Shown in pieces: positions 31,645 to 43,271 of a DNA stretch of 64,000 bases. The position numbers and the translations under genes are program-made. Each line of letters opens with the position of its first letter. The first letter of the stretch is position 1. Origin of the DNA: Blepharisma japonicum (Eukaryota; Ciliophora; Heterotrichea; Heterotrichida; Blepharismidae); assembly GCA_949751835.1 (NCBI GenBank), contig CATKHK010000053.1:248001-312000 (forward strand), in the 5' to 3' direction. The notes beneath the pieces were generated by a model, which saw only the letters and a list, made by a program, of their open reading frames with translations, ran no database searches and was not told the DNA's origin.

Positions 31645-32493
31645 ATGTTTATTAAAGTCGCCTATGGATACAAACAAGGGCATGTTTTTAACATTAACTG
31701 CCAAACCGGACCGTTAATTGATGCAATCAAAAAACAAGCATATGCAGATATGACTTTATTGATGACTCAGAAACAAAATCAATTTGTTAAAGAAATCGAA
31801 GATATCACAAAAAACATTGATGGGAAACAGAAAAAGCTAAATAGATTGGAAAATAACGCACCTGCTGAAGAAGAAAAAGTGCCAGTTGCTGCTGAAAGAC
31901 CTGCATATAGCAGACGGAGAAAAGTTGGGAAAGAAGAAAAAAAGAACGAAACAGCCGAAATAGAAGAAGCTAAAAAAATAGAAGAAGCCAAAAAACTTGA
32001 AGAAGCCAGAAAGCTTGAAGAAGCTAAAAAAGAAGCAGAAAAAGCAAAGTCTAAAAAAGAAGAAACCAAAAAAGGCAAAAAAGTTGAAGAAGTCAAAGAA
32101 CTAACCCCTGAAGAAGCAAAACAGCAGAAAATTAATGCATTGAAAGAGGATTTAAGAAGGCAAATTTCTGATTTATCTGCAAGAGTTGAAAAAATTAATG
32201 AAAAATTGCACTTATTAGCTAGTTTCCAAGAAAAATACCAAGATCCACCTGGAGATGTCGACGTTTTAGATCCCACTGGAAATCGAAAATTTTTGAATCA
32301 GAGATTGGATGACCAAGCGATTGCTCTTTTAAATAACAAAACTGTATACCAGCTTGTAATTATAGAGCCAGATTCTAACACAAATCCTTATGAAATTGAT
32401 GGATATTGCATTAGAACTATTGAAGAAGATGCTACTTATGTTGAAGACCCAGATCCGAAATCGAAAGGCAAAGCGAAGCCTAAAAAGAAATAA
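31645..32493 (+). CDS. CXorf65-like protein with charged coiled coil
   Basis: 282 residues, no intron. The N-terminal ~60 residues (MFIKVAYGYKQGHVFNINCQTGPLIDAIKKQA) resemble the conserved start of the CXorf65 family (FIKHG..Q...NINC...LL), a poorly studied group. The middle (about 100-180) is a Lys/Glu/Ala repeat forming a long helix (EEAKKIEEAKKLEEARKLEE). The C-terminal part is globular (YQLVIIEPDSNTNPYEIDGY) with a basic KPKKK tail. Its neighbour is MKS1-like, so a ciliary role is possible but is only inference. Confidence 0.65.
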   Translation: MFIKVAYGYKQGHVFNINCQTGPLIDAIKKQAYADMTLLMTQKQNQFVKEIEDITKNIDGKQKKLNRLENNAPAEEEKVPVAAERPAYSRRRKVGKEEKKNETAEIEEAKKIEEAKKLEEARKLEEAKKEAEKAKSKKEETKKGKKVEEVKELTPEEAKQQKINALKEDLRRQISDLSARVEKINEKLHLLASFQEKYQDPPGDVDVLDPTGNRKFLNQRLDDQAIALLNNKTVYQLVIIEPDSNTNPYEIDGYCIRTIEEDATYVEDPDPKSKGKAKPKKK

Positions 32494-32587
32494 AATTTAA
32501 ATATTTTTTCTTATATAAGCTAAACTAATTTATTTTTCTTAGCTTAAAGACAGTTTTATTATTATATTAAGCAGCCTGTTATGTTAT

Positions 32588-33586
32588 TTAGAAAGAAAGA
32601 AAGCCTGGGGTTTTGCTTGCCTTCTCAAGGTTCCAGCTGAATAATATGTCAATGGCATTTCCTAAGCTCTTACCACAGGTATAAAGGTTGGCTGAACAGT
32701 TAAGAACATTTTCAATATCTGCATCAATAACTGTAAGTGAGTTGTAATAGTTGGCATATAAAGCTTTAAGTCCTTTTTCAGTTGTTAAGCTCTCAATAAT
32801 TGAAGCAAACAAGGTCTCGAATGGGCATTGGCTTGAAATTTGCTTCATTTGTGGTTCAATTTCTTTAAATTCAACAATTAAATCATCAATCGCTGCAATG
32901 TTGAATTTAAGGATTTTCTCAATGGTAGCATAGCCATTCTCGAAAATTCCGAAGAATTTGGTAATATCATTGTAACAGGCGCCTGTAGATGTTGACTGAC
33001 CTTCAAAGCCGTCAAGAAGTCCTTTCCCGAATTGGGTGAACTCAGTAATTGGGCTAGATGTGCTTGATAGCATGGCTTTTCCAGTGTATGGTGGAATCAT
33101 GTATCTAACAGCGATTCCAAAGTCTTTTCCTGCCTTGTCGAACTTGAAGGCAATGAGCTCCAATGTTGAGGCAGCAATGTATGACTCAATTACATCTTTT
33201 TGTAATATGAGGTTTCCTACAACGTACCAGCTGCCTTTGTTCTTTAAGTCAGCGTTTAAGTTTGTGAGGACTTGGCTCATTCCACAGGTGGAGGCCATCT
33301 TTTCGAGGTCTTTGGCAAAGACTTCAAGGCTGTCGTAGGTTTCCATAGGACGGAATTTAAGGACGTATGTGATGATATCGACCATATCAGCGTCAAGTTT
33401 GCCTTGGGATGCTTGGTCTAAGCAGGTAGCTGGAAGAGTGTACTGTGAGTTGGTATAACCGTTCATGAAGGCGCCTACGAAAGTTCTGAAGCCGTCGTAG
33501 TTTCCTTGGAAGAGTGAGGCTGGGACTTCAACTTCGGCACTGGATAGAGCGACGAAAGCTACGAAAAGGAATAAAATCTTGGACAT
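32588..33586 (-). CDS. Secreted protein with internal duplication, unknown family
   Basis: 332 residues from ATG 33586. MSKILFLFVAFVALSSA is a clear cleavable signal peptide; an in-frame upstream ATG would spoil it. The mature part has two related halves, each with a Cys near its start, a run like (D/N)xxxIxxxxLKF, a central Cys (MASTCG / ISSQCP) and a hydrophobic helix, so it probably arose by duplication. There is no membrane anchor. The coding sequence is richer in G and C than its neighbours, which in ciliates often marks high expression. Possibly a granule, vacuolar or extracellular protein; I recognise no family. Confidence 0.75.
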   Translation of the reverse strand: MSKILFLFVAFVALSSAEVEVPASLFQGNYDGFRTFVGAFMNGYTNSQYTLPATCLDQASQGKLDADMVDIITYVLKFRPMETYDSLEVFAKDLEKMASTCGMSQVLTNLNADLKNKGSWYVVGNLILQKDVIESYIAASTLELIAFKFDKAGKDFGIAVRYMIPPYTGKAMLSSTSSPITEFTQFGKGLLDGFEGQSTSTGACYNDITKFFGIFENGYATIEKILKFNIAAIDDLIVEFKEIEPQMKQISSQCPFETLFASIIESLTTEKGLKALYANYYNSLTVIDADIENVLNCSANLYTCGKSLGNAIDILFSWNLEKASKTPGFLSF

Positions 33587-34377
33587 TTTATTATTATGAC
33601 AGCCCATATTGGTGATCAGAATATGTTCAACAAGTTTGAATAGAAGTATGAAAATATAATTTTTAATTCAAGAAGAGAAAATTAATCTAAAATTGATGGT
33701 AAAATTAAGTTAAATTGGAGAGGGTAGGGTTAAGATAAAGTAAGAAAGGATGGAGGCTTATGGTATTGATGATTAGGATAACGAATATTCATTGATCTTC
33801 AAAGAAATTGTATGGAAAATTGATTCTGGGTGCATAAATTCATGCTTCAAATTGATTATTGTGTTTTAATAAGTAAAAAACCAGCAAAAACGCTTGGATG
33901 TACATTTTTAAGTTTTAGGGAAGGTAGACGTCATAAATCCCTTTAAAAATGGGTAAAATTAACCTTATGTATTATGATAAAATAGTGGCCAAAGCTTTAA
34001 AATCATAACTGGATTTATTCATTAAAAAAAAGGATTGTGATTTGAACTGCAATTTCAAAAGATTTAAAATGATCTTGTATTATTTATTTGAAAGCTATTT
34101 CAACAAACTCAAATTAATTATTTCTCAAATCTATTCCAATATCTAAGAAATAAATAATATATTCAATAAATTATCATCAAATATTTGTTTTATTATTTTA
34201 TTAATTTATGATAGAAGCCTTCATTAATACCAAGAGATTTTATACCATCAAGTCCAGAAAAAACATTAAATTGGTATAGAAGTAACTCTCATTTCTAATG
34301 AAATTTATTAAATCAACCATTTTTAAGGTCGCTCAGCTCATGTTTAAATTGAGAATGATATTGCTTATAATTAATTA
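33587..34377. other. AT-rich spacer
   Basis: About 790 bp upstream of the secreted-protein gene and downstream of the Sel1 gene. I find no open frame with protein-like composition and no RNA-like island. It should contain the promoter of the strongly biased secreted-protein gene. Confidence 0.5.
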
Positions 34378-34977
34378 TTAAAATATCGTGCATTTCGAAT
34401 TTTTCTCTTCCTCTTCTGCTTTTGCCATTCTCAAAGCTTCTTCGAGCTTTGGCTTTGATAATCCAATCCCTTTGACTGATGATTTAGATAGTCACTTGCA
34501 AGCTAATTTCAGATTTTTTTCACATGAAAGGCCACGCATATAATCAATGCCTAAATTGTGCATAGCTTCTCCATTGCCATTTTTCGCTGCAATTTTTGTC
34601 AATGCATGCCCAATTTTCCACTTATTTTTCGAACCAGAATTATAAAAGCTATATCCGACCTTACTCAGTTCGTTATAGATTAATTCTGGAGTTTCAAGGC
34701 CATCAAAATCCTCTGAAATCGATTTGTCATTGCATTTAATTAGGCTTGATTGAGATAATATTTCATTATTTCTCATAGATAGATTATGATCTTTGAGGGA
34801 AAACTTAATTTGCTTCAACAATATTTTGATATCTTTTTCGTCAACTTCTGATTGAAATAGTAGAGAAGCTGCATCATTATGTAGGATGTCTTCAAAATAA
34901 TCAGTGAAATTACTCGTTACAAGTGGGACTACTGAAATATTTTCTTCGTTGTTAGTATTAGTGTTGCTCTGCTCCAT
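34378..34977 (-). CDS. Sel1-repeat protein (short)
   Basis: 199 residues, start ATG 34977 (MEQSNTNTNN), one UGA Trp near 34494. The N-terminal ~110 residues are low-complexity to helical; residues ~125-175 hold Sel1-like repeat sequence (KIGHALTKIAAKNGNGEAMHNLGIDYMRGLSCEKNLKLACKWL). Sel1 repeats are TPR-like scaffolds. With only one clear repeat and a partial one it is short for the family, so it may be a fragment of a larger ancestor. A longer start at 35046 is open but adds a low-complexity segment. Confidence 0.65.
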
Positions 34978-35617
34978 TAATATAATATAAAGCTCCTCAT
35001 TATATGATAAAGAAATTATTTTTGTTGTATTTTTTAAGAATTTCAAGAAAATTATGAAGCTTTACTGCAGAAAAGCACTAAAATAATTTACAAAAAAATT
35101 TTATTCTACTTAAATCAGATTTATTTTGATTTCTCATTTTAAATTTAAAGACTTTATTGGAGCATTAAACCCAATAGTATTTCTTAACTTGATGATTTTG
35201 AAATACGCAAATAATTTCTATATTTGACTGGCACCTTTTTTTATGATTATAATTTGTCTTATAAATTAATGATTTATCTTATTTTATCTTTGCAAATATC
35301 TGCCCTTGTTGGTAAACTGAGTATTGAAAGCAATCAACGCCTTAAATTTTATTAATTGATGGCATTGCCAAAATTATAAAATCTATTGCGTTATATTACT
35401 TAACTAAATAGTGAATTGAGAATCTTATAATAATTAAGGAAATATATAATTAATAGCGATTAAAAAATGTAAAATATTTAAATATAAAATATTAAAAATA
35501 GTGAATGAGTGCCAATTAATTCATTTTTTATATGAAAAGATATTAAGTATTAACTCTATTTAGCATAAAATTGCCTAATTATACTAATTCTTCGTTTTAT
35601 TTTTTTCATTATAAAAT
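34978..35617. other. Divergent AT-rich spacer
   Basis: 640 bp between divergent start codons (Sel1 gene and coiled-coil/EF-hand gene). Nothing recognisable beyond AT-rich DNA; both promoters should be here. Confidence 0.5.
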
Positions 35618-38020
35618 ATGACAGATCCTATAAATAGAGATTCCAATTTATTCGACCCGACTTCTCCAGTCTCCTTTATCATTAGCCAATCAAGTTCTAT
35701 TTCAATTGAAAATAAAGTGGAAGACACAATAAACTACAAATTAGTTGATCTTCTCTCGTGAATCGAAAAAATGAATTCAGAAAAATCATTGGAAATTGGC
35801 TCTAAAATTCAAGAATACTCAAAGACTGTTGGATCTGACCAATATTTATCATATCTTTTAACCCAGCTAAAAAATAAAGAAGAGGGCCTAAGTAGCAATA
35901 GCTCAAGAGATTTCAAAAATTTAGCTATGAATTTAGTATCTCGATGCGAATTCGATAAAGAATTTGAAGTTCTCAACAGAAAAATAGGTTTTCAAAACTT
36001 CACTGATAAAAAAAAAGAAAAAGAAGATGAAATTGAAGAAGCTAAAAAAGAAATCGAAAGAATCAAACAAGAAACTATAGACATCAAAAATAAATGGGAA
36101 CTGGAAAAAAGGCCTGACGGAAAATTTGATAGTGAAGAAATAAAGCAATATAAAGCAGCTATAAAAGAAAAAGCTAATAAAATAGCAGAAATAAACAATG
36201 ACATAGAAAGCTCACAAAAATATTGCAGGGAGAATAAAGTAACTCAAGGAGATATAGATGAATTTGAAGAAAAATTAAATGACAAAATTAATGAAGTTTT
36301 TTTAAAGAAACAACAAAAAAATAGCGCAGAAAGGGATCATTTAAAATCATTGGAAGCAGTAAAAATATATGAAAGCCTCGAAGACAGAGTAGCAGAGCTT
36401 AAGCAGCATGAGGCTGGGCTAGTTCAAAACGTAAAATTTTGGGAAAATGTGCACATGGAAGGTGCTTTAGCTGACCAAGAAGAAATTTTAAATTCACTCT
36501 CCACAAAAATTACTGAGTTGAACGAAAAATTAGAAGTTGGTGAAAATTCTTTAAATATACTAAATCAAGAATATGAGGAATTGCATAGTCAATCTACTGA
36601 AAAAATGAAAAAATTATTTATGAGCAGGCTGGCTTCACTTATTTCAAGTAGTCTTGATACTGCTTTTAAAAGATGGAAATGGTTTGCAGATGAAGAACCT
36701 GAAGTACTAGACGAAGAAGATGAAATTATTCTCCATGATGTAGAAGATACTGCAGTCATAGAAGAAGAAGCTATATATTTATTAGAAAACAATGCAATAT
36801 TAAACTCTTTACGAGAAGCAAACTTAAGCAATGAAAAGCCTATGCCACCCGCTAACATGTTTAAATTTTTAGAAGAACTTATGAACAGTAAAATAAAGGT
36901 CGACTTAAAAGATATTGCAGATGGCAGAAGACCAAGGCTAATGACTGAATTTTTAATAGAGCATTTAACAAGAGTTTTTGGGATTCCGAAGCTTGCATTG
37001 AAAAATTTAGCACAACTAATCCCAGCTTTACAACAGCAATTGGCAGAGGGAAATTCTTATGGAACTTTCTATTGCAGACTCTTGCAAATTTATCATCCTC
37101 AGCCGATTCCTTTTTATCTCGCACTATATCTTGTTAAAGTAAGAGGCGATTTTTGTGTAATGAATGACAGATATGAAAAAATTAAAATTGCTCTGGAGCA
37201 CAAAACAGGAAAAAAAGTGGTGGTTAAAAAAGGAGAAGCTTTAGAGTATGCAGCATCAGGGGGCTTAGCTTATCTTACAGATGTTTTTGAGTATATTTAT
37301 CGTGCCTTTGCTGGCGACAGAGAAGGAGGCACTTTAGCATTAGAATTAATGAAGCCTAAAAATATCCCTATAGAAGAGCTAGTTGCTTATAAGCTAACCC
37401 ATAAAATGGCTAAGCTTGGCAAAACTCCAGAAGGTTTATATGGGCTGCTTGATAAAAATGGAGACTGCGCTATTAACTGTATTGAATTTATTAAAGGCTG
37501 TAGAACTATTTTAGATCTTTGGGTTACTCCAGATGGAATAAAAAAATTTTTTGAAAAACTTGATATCTACAATGAAGGGAAATTCAGAAAAGAAACCTTT
37601 TTATCCATGGTAAACATGAAAGCTTTTACAAACCAAAATAAAAGCGGGAAATATGTAATTTCAAAATCGTCATTTCTAAACGCTCTTACAGAAGTTTTTA
37701 TGATAAGGCAAAGAAGAGACGCAGCCTTTATTATGAATATTGTAGGAAGATATGACTATTTAGAGCCAAGCCAGTTTGAATCTGAAGCTAGAAAGATTGA
37801 TCGTACAATTACTCAGCAGAAAATGGCGCAGCTAATAAGGGAAGCTTCAGAAATAAGCAGCGAACGACCAAGGATTACACCGAAAGCGTTTGCAAGATCT
37901 TTAATTAGAAATGGGATTGGGAAATGGGGGCTGAAGAGCTTTAAAGTTTGCGATATTCCTGATAATACAATTCCAACTATTGAAATGATTATAAACGAAA
38001 ATGAGAAAAAAGGTGAGTAA
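35618..38020 (+). CDS. Large coiled-coil protein with EF-hand
   Basis: 800 residues from ATG 35618, one UGA Trp at 35759-35761. Residues ~95-330 are a long coiled coil; the middle (about 330-600) is mostly helical and globular. An EF-hand follows with a canonical 12-residue loop DKNGDCAINCIE (about 612-623), then a weaker second one (LDIYNEGKF). The tail continues as helices (AFIMNIVGRYDYLEPSQF). The combination suggests a Ca2+-responsive cytoskeletal or axonemal scaffold; I do not recognise a named family. The 15-mer at 37500-37514 resembles an intron but has T at the branch position, so I kept it as exon. Confidence 0.75.
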
Positions 38021-38280
38021 GACTAATTGGAATGATTTCTTATTTATTTAAGTTTTATTATATTTTATGTATTTAATGCAACAAGCAAAATTTTCTTATA
38101 TTACTACCATTTATAGAGATCCATATAAAATGAATTTATCAATAAAATTGTCGATGGATATAGATATTTTTTCTTATAGAATTTATATAGTAAAACTTAT
38201 CTCTAGAAATGTTAATTCCTGATACTCCGATTAATGATAGTAAATCTAGATCTTTTATGCCATTATAATTGTCGCTGTAA

Positions 38281-40107
38281 ATGTACTCAGAAGAGCATAG
38301 AAGCCTCGAAATTATTAAACATGAAGAGATAGACAGCAAGGAAAACAAAGATATAGCCGAGATTAATATAGAAATTTATGATAATCCAGAAATAAATGCA
38401 AAGCTTGAAAGCTTTAAAAATATTGAAAATCCCTCTATAAATCCTAATGACATAGAATTTGAATTAGAAGAATTTGACTCCAAAAAAGACGACTCTACCA
38501 GGGCAAATTTCCAAAGCACAAGCTCTGAAAAATTTGCTGACTTAGAGCAGCAAAACTTTCTGCAGAGAAAAAATACAAAAGATCTTAATAAAAGTGAAAC
38601 CATTATTCCTCTAAAAATAGAAGAAAACGAGCAACTTGAAAACGAAGAGCCAGAACCTCCTCTTCTTTTAAAAGTAAATTCTGAGCAGCCAAGGAAAATA
38701 AAGCTCATCCCTAAAATAGAAGTATTTTCAGAGAGAGAAAATCTTACAGAAATAAATGAGAGAAAATCAGAAAGTATGCTATTTGGGATTTCTCCAAGAA
38801 GGACTAGATCAAATAAAGGAGCATCATTAATAATCGAAATAGAAAATAAATCGAGATCAAGTTCAAAAGATGCTAATCGTTCAAAAAATTCGACTATGCA
38901 TGACAATTCTGCATTTATGACCCCAAGAGGAGAAATTTCAATAGACTCAGATATTGAAGATTATATAGAGAGAATGAATTCATGCAAATCTCAGCTTTCA
39001 ACTTTTTCTAGGAGGCATAGCAATCCCAACCTTGCACAGACAAAACTTTTAGCTACAGAACTTTCTGTGGTAAATGAAGTTGAAAATTTGCTTCCTGATG
39101 CTTCTCCAATTCCAGATGCAGAAAGTATTCATTCGCAACTTGAATCTCCATCAAAATTTTTTTCGCCAATTAGTCCTCAGTCCTTATTTTCATTGGAGCC
39201 TAGGCATAATAAAATAGACTCTCAAAGAAATTCCATTGAAAGGTCGCCATTTATTAGCCCAGAAAAAAATATTCTCAGAGAAGGTCCTGATATTGAAATG
39301 CCAAGCTCTAAGAATTTTGAAGAGACTGAGCCTTTAAATATAACAGCACTAGGGAGAAGTGATGATTTATATTACACCTATAAAGGAGTAATTGATAGGA
39401 TGATAAATCCTATCAAAGATTCAATTCCTGAAGAAAACCAAAGCACGAGATTTTGCTTGTTCAGAATTTTTTGCTGTTGTAAGAAAAATTCAAAGTTATG
39501 TCCATCAAAATCGCAAAAAAAAGAAATTTATTCTTTACGAAAAATTGCAAAATTGAGATTTAATATTGACAATTATTTTCATAAAAAAATATTAATGAGT
39601 GTTCATCATTCTATCACAAAAAAAGTTTCAATTTCTGCTGAAGATTGGATTTATTTAGGCTTTGGATCTACTGTAATTACAAAAGAGCTAGAAAAAGAAT
39701 GCTCATTATTAGGACTTACATTAATGCTATTTTTATGTGAAAATCATCAATATGAATTCGACTTAATTCTTGCAGCTCAAAAGCGATTAAAAAACAGAAT
39801 TGAAATTGGAAATCTTGCTATAAAAATAATTGCAATCAGTCTATGAGCTTTAAAAAAGAGAAGGCTCAATAAAATAATTGTCGAGTCTTCTGAAAAAATA
39901 AGCGATCTGTTTTTCTCTATCAGCGCTGGAATGATGCTTTACTGATATGATAATTATTGTAAATTTAATATGACTCTTGCCCCTCTTGATAAAGTCGTAA
40001 AAGAGCTTAAATCTCTTTTAAACAAAGATCCATCAATCTTTATGATCAGATTTAAGCAAAAACACTCTGATGCAATTAATAAAGTAGAAACTTTAAACAC
40101 CGCCTAA
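38281..40107 (+). CDS. ELMO-like domain protein with long disordered N-terminus
   Basis: 608 residues. Residues 1-~390 are acidic, Ser-rich and probably disordered, with SP-type sites (FFSPISPQSLFSLEP). A Cys-rich patch (FCLFRIFCCCKK) at about 390-405 may be palmitoylated. Residues ~430-600 are helical with HHSITKKVSISAEDWIYLGFGS...ECSLLGLTLMLFL, which resembles the ELMO/CED-12 domain (W..LGF....P..D.R..G.L.L..L). ELMO-domain proteins act as GAPs for Arl2/Arl3-type GTPases or with DOCK proteins; the critical Arg cannot be placed with confidence. Two UGA Trp codons in the last 90 residues. Confidence 0.65.
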
Positions 40108-40188
40108 TAAATAATACCTTGTTAATTTCTATAAAATCGCTCTTTTCTTTCATGATTCTAAATTTCCCATCTTAAATATTAGGCGGTG
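40098..40188. promoter_or_regulatory. 12-bp inverted repeat upstream of the DP gene
   Basis: CACCGCCTAATA at 40098-40109 (overlapping the stop of the ELMO-like gene) is mirrored exactly by TATTAGGCGGTG at 40177-40188, 9 bp before the DP start codon. A third, imperfect copy (CCGCCTCTAATA) lies just inside the DP coding region at 40211-40222. The GGCGG core resembles E2F/DP sites, so autoregulation is possible. This is inference from sequence alone. Confidence 0.4.
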
Positions 40189-40197
40189 CATAAAATT

Positions 40198-40935
40198 ATG
40201 GATAATCAAACCGCCTCTAATATTGCAACACCTGACAGGAGTAAAAAACTCATGAATTTGTCTCGCCAAGTATTAGAAAAAGTAAAAAACGGTGGCGTCA
40301 CTACAGGCAACCAAATTGCTAAAGAAATTCTGAAAGATTACTCTGATAGTTCTTATGAAGTCGAGTTCAAGAATATCCAACGAAGAGTGTATGACGCACT
40401 TAATGTGCTCCATGCCTTAAATATTATTTCAAAAATTCGTAATGAAATCAGCTATCAAGGATTATCAAATGATAAAGAAATCGGGTCAGTTCGAGGAAGT
40501 TTGAATGCCAAAAAAGCTATGATTGAAGAAAAAAGAAAAGCTCTAACTGAAAATTTGCTACATTTTATAGCTCTCCATAAGCTCCTGAATCGAAATATGG
40601 CCCAAGAGACCAAACCAAACGTTCTACTTCCTTGTGTAGTCGTAAGAGGAAGAGAAATGAATATTGATGTCCAAGAAGACTCAATAAGAATTTTGTCAGA
40701 AAATCCAGTCATGATATACAATGACGCACATTTGTTGGCGAATATGAAGTTTCATCATTTTACTGCTAGTGATTTAAGTGATACTTTCCCAAAAGAGCTA
40801 TTAAATGCTATAACAAGCCAAGAAGAAAATGAGGTCAGGACTGAAGAAAAAGAAGTTAAGGAAAAGGATTATAGAGAACTTTATATTGATTTATTGAATA
40901 AAAATCAGTGTATAGTTAAGCATGAAAGTTGTTAA
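40198..40935 (+). CDS. TFDP: DP, dimerisation partner of E2F
   Basis: 245 residues from ATG 40198. The winged-helix DNA-binding domain (about 15-90) has [25 protein letters not shown] and the DP signature [21 protein letters not shown], close to animal and plant DP ([21 protein letters not shown]). The dimerisation region follows ([25 protein letters not shown]) with the marked-box-like part ([18 protein letters not shown]). DP pairs with E2F to control G1/S genes. A GTG at 40186 extends the frame but is not a credible start. A perfect inverted repeat lies directly upstream. Confidence 0.9.
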   Translation: [245 protein letters not shown]

Positions 40936-41152
40936 GATAATTCTTATTCAGAACCTACTGTTAAAAGTAAATAAATTTAAATTAAATTATTTTGCACTTT
41001 ATGGATTCATATTAAGATAATGCCTAATGTGCCTTAATTTATTATTATAAAATAATTAATTTGGAGACGTTTTAGTTTTAGGAATATTGTGCGAGATAAA
41101 AGCTTTGTTGCTTTATTACTTATTACATATGATAAATACGCATAAAATACAT

Positions 41153-42982
41153 TTATCCTGGTATTAAAAATGAGTTCTGAAGCCTTGGTTTCCTATTCGT
41201 TAAAATTGAATTTTGGAAGTTTGGGTTAATTGTAGTTTCACCTAAACTTGCCTTATATGCATGTCTAGATGTATGGCCTTGATGTGGCTGTGCGCTGCCT
41301 CCTCTGCTGGTATTATGTTTCAAGCCATTTTTATTATATGCTTCTTGAATTCACTCATGCTCGAGGGCTTCAGAAGCCAATATTCTTTTATCAGGATCCC
41401 ATTCAAAACATTGCTTGACAAGTCTGATAAAAGATTTATCAGCTCCTCTTAAAATATTATCTAAATTTTTGGTATTTGGATAGCGAATTTTTCCTCTTGA
41501 ATTCGGAGCTATTTTAGGTTCTCCGCTTTTTTCGAAAAACAGTTTTGCTCTAGTAGATTTTTCAAATGCGGATTCAGAAGGAAGGCCTAGCACTTCCATT
41601 ATGCATAAAAGCTGCTCAGCTTCACTTTCTCCTGGGAATAATGGAAACCCAGTATAAAGCTCAACCAAAATGCAGCCAAAACTTCACATGTCAATAGCAT
41701 TCGAATAAGAAATGCCCAAAATAATTTCAGGCGCCCTATAAAATCTGCTCTGTATATAGGTATATACCCTTTTACTAGTAAAACAGGCCGAGCCGAAATC
41801 AATCACTTTTAGAGCAGAATGCGCAGACTCCTTCAATAATATGTTTTCTGGCTTTAAATCACAATGGATTATCTGTAATCTCTCAAGCAGCTCTAATGCT
41901 TGCAAAATCTGTACTGCAAATCTTCTTATCAAATTCATACTCAGTCCTTTGAACTTGTTGCTTTTGATAAATTCATACAAATTAATTGACAAAAGCTCAA
42001 AAGCAATACACTAAATATCATTTACAATGTGCTTCCTAAATGTAAAATAGTCCTGTATATGGACAATTGCATGGCTTTCTTTTGGGTCTTTTTCTTTTAA
42101 ATAGCTTAAAACTTCAATTTCTATTGCTGCCTGCTGATGAAATCGGCTTTTATTTCTAATGATTTTTAATGCGAATTCGTCACCTGACTTGTGGTCTAGT
42201 ACTTTTAGAACTTGACCAAAGCTGCCATGGCCTAAAACGTCAATAACTTCATAGCGAAAGGCTATGTGATCGCCTATAACTATATTATAATCTCCTCTTT
42301 CGTCATCATAGCCTACATTAGGAGAAGAAGAGGATGGGTCTGGCTTGGTTTTTTTCGCACCAATTCCTATATAGTATATTTCATGATATCCTAAAATCTC
42401 CCCTTGCTCATATGTGGTTAATTCTTTTATAAATGATTTTAAAATAGTTCCAGGACTTGCAGGGAGTTTTAGGCTTTTCCACATTTTTTCTGGATTTTCA
42501 TCTATAAAATTTTGCATTAAAGCATGATTTTTTAATAAAGAATGTGTCGCAGCTCCTCAATCAACCTGCTTAGAGCCTGGCTTTCTTGAAGTTGACGGCT
42601 TTTTAAAACTCTTTACTGTATTATTAAGTAAAGAGCTTTCAGTAGCATTGAAATCTGGCACACCATCACTAAGGGTTCTTTTATGAACCCTTGTCGTTGA
42701 AAGCTGATGCTTTTTTGTATTGACTACTGGTGATGCAACTTTTCCTAATTGTAAAGTAGGCACACCTGTTAAATTAAGGTTTATTCGCTTTGCAGCTTTT
42801 TTTGGCCTTAGCTCAATTGTGGCTCCTTTGGCAGATCGGCGAGGAGTTGCATGCTGAGAACTATTTAATGGATGTGTAGGCTTTTTTACTGTCGGAGATT
42901 TTTTGAAAAACATTCGGTGGTCTTTGGGAGACGCGTCTTTTGAAGAAGTTTCGTGACGGCTAGGTTTTGAAAGTCTTCGCAT
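41153..42982 (-). CDS. DYRK-family protein kinase
   Basis: 604 residues after removing the intron at 42011-42025 (GTAAATGATATTTAG). The N-terminal ~195 residues are basic and disordered ([25 protein letters not shown]) and include a DYRK-homology-like box just before the kinase ([16 protein letters not shown]). The kinase domain has [44 protein letters not shown] and the activation-loop [13 protein letters not shown], where the second Tyr is autophosphorylated in DYRKs. All catalytic residues are present. The tail is short. DYRKs regulate the cell cycle, cytoskeleton and stress; the specific role is unknown. Confidence 0.92.
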
Positions 42983-43271
42983 TATTCAAATTTCTTAATT
43001 ATAAGCTGATTAAAATGGTTGAAAAAGGAAATTAAATATGAAAATCTAATTAATGGAGAAGAAAATGCAAAATTTTAGACAGATTTAGATAATAAAGGAG
43101 ATTAAGTTACTGCAATATTAGAAAATGCTTTTTATTTAATGAAAATGACAAAAAATAATTGATATAATTTAGTTCTCAGTTGGCTTATAATGTATTTTTA
43201 TTTCTAATAAACCGCACATTTAAATTTAATAAGAAATTATGATTATTAAATTTTTACGATCTTTATTATAA

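Noticed and set aside
34649-34664. 16-mer GTAAGGTCGGATATAG (minus strand) in the Sel1 gene
   Set aside because: Splicing it would shift the frame and destroy the Sel1 repeat, which reads well unspliced.
37500-37514. 15-mer GTAGAACTATTTTAG near the EF-hand of the coiled-coil protein
   Set aside because: T at position 10 and a helix that continues naturally through it; no stop or frame need.
40186-40197. Upstream extension of the DP frame starting at GTG
   Set aside because: GTG is not a credible eukaryotic start here; ATG 40198 follows and the extension overlaps the inverted repeat.
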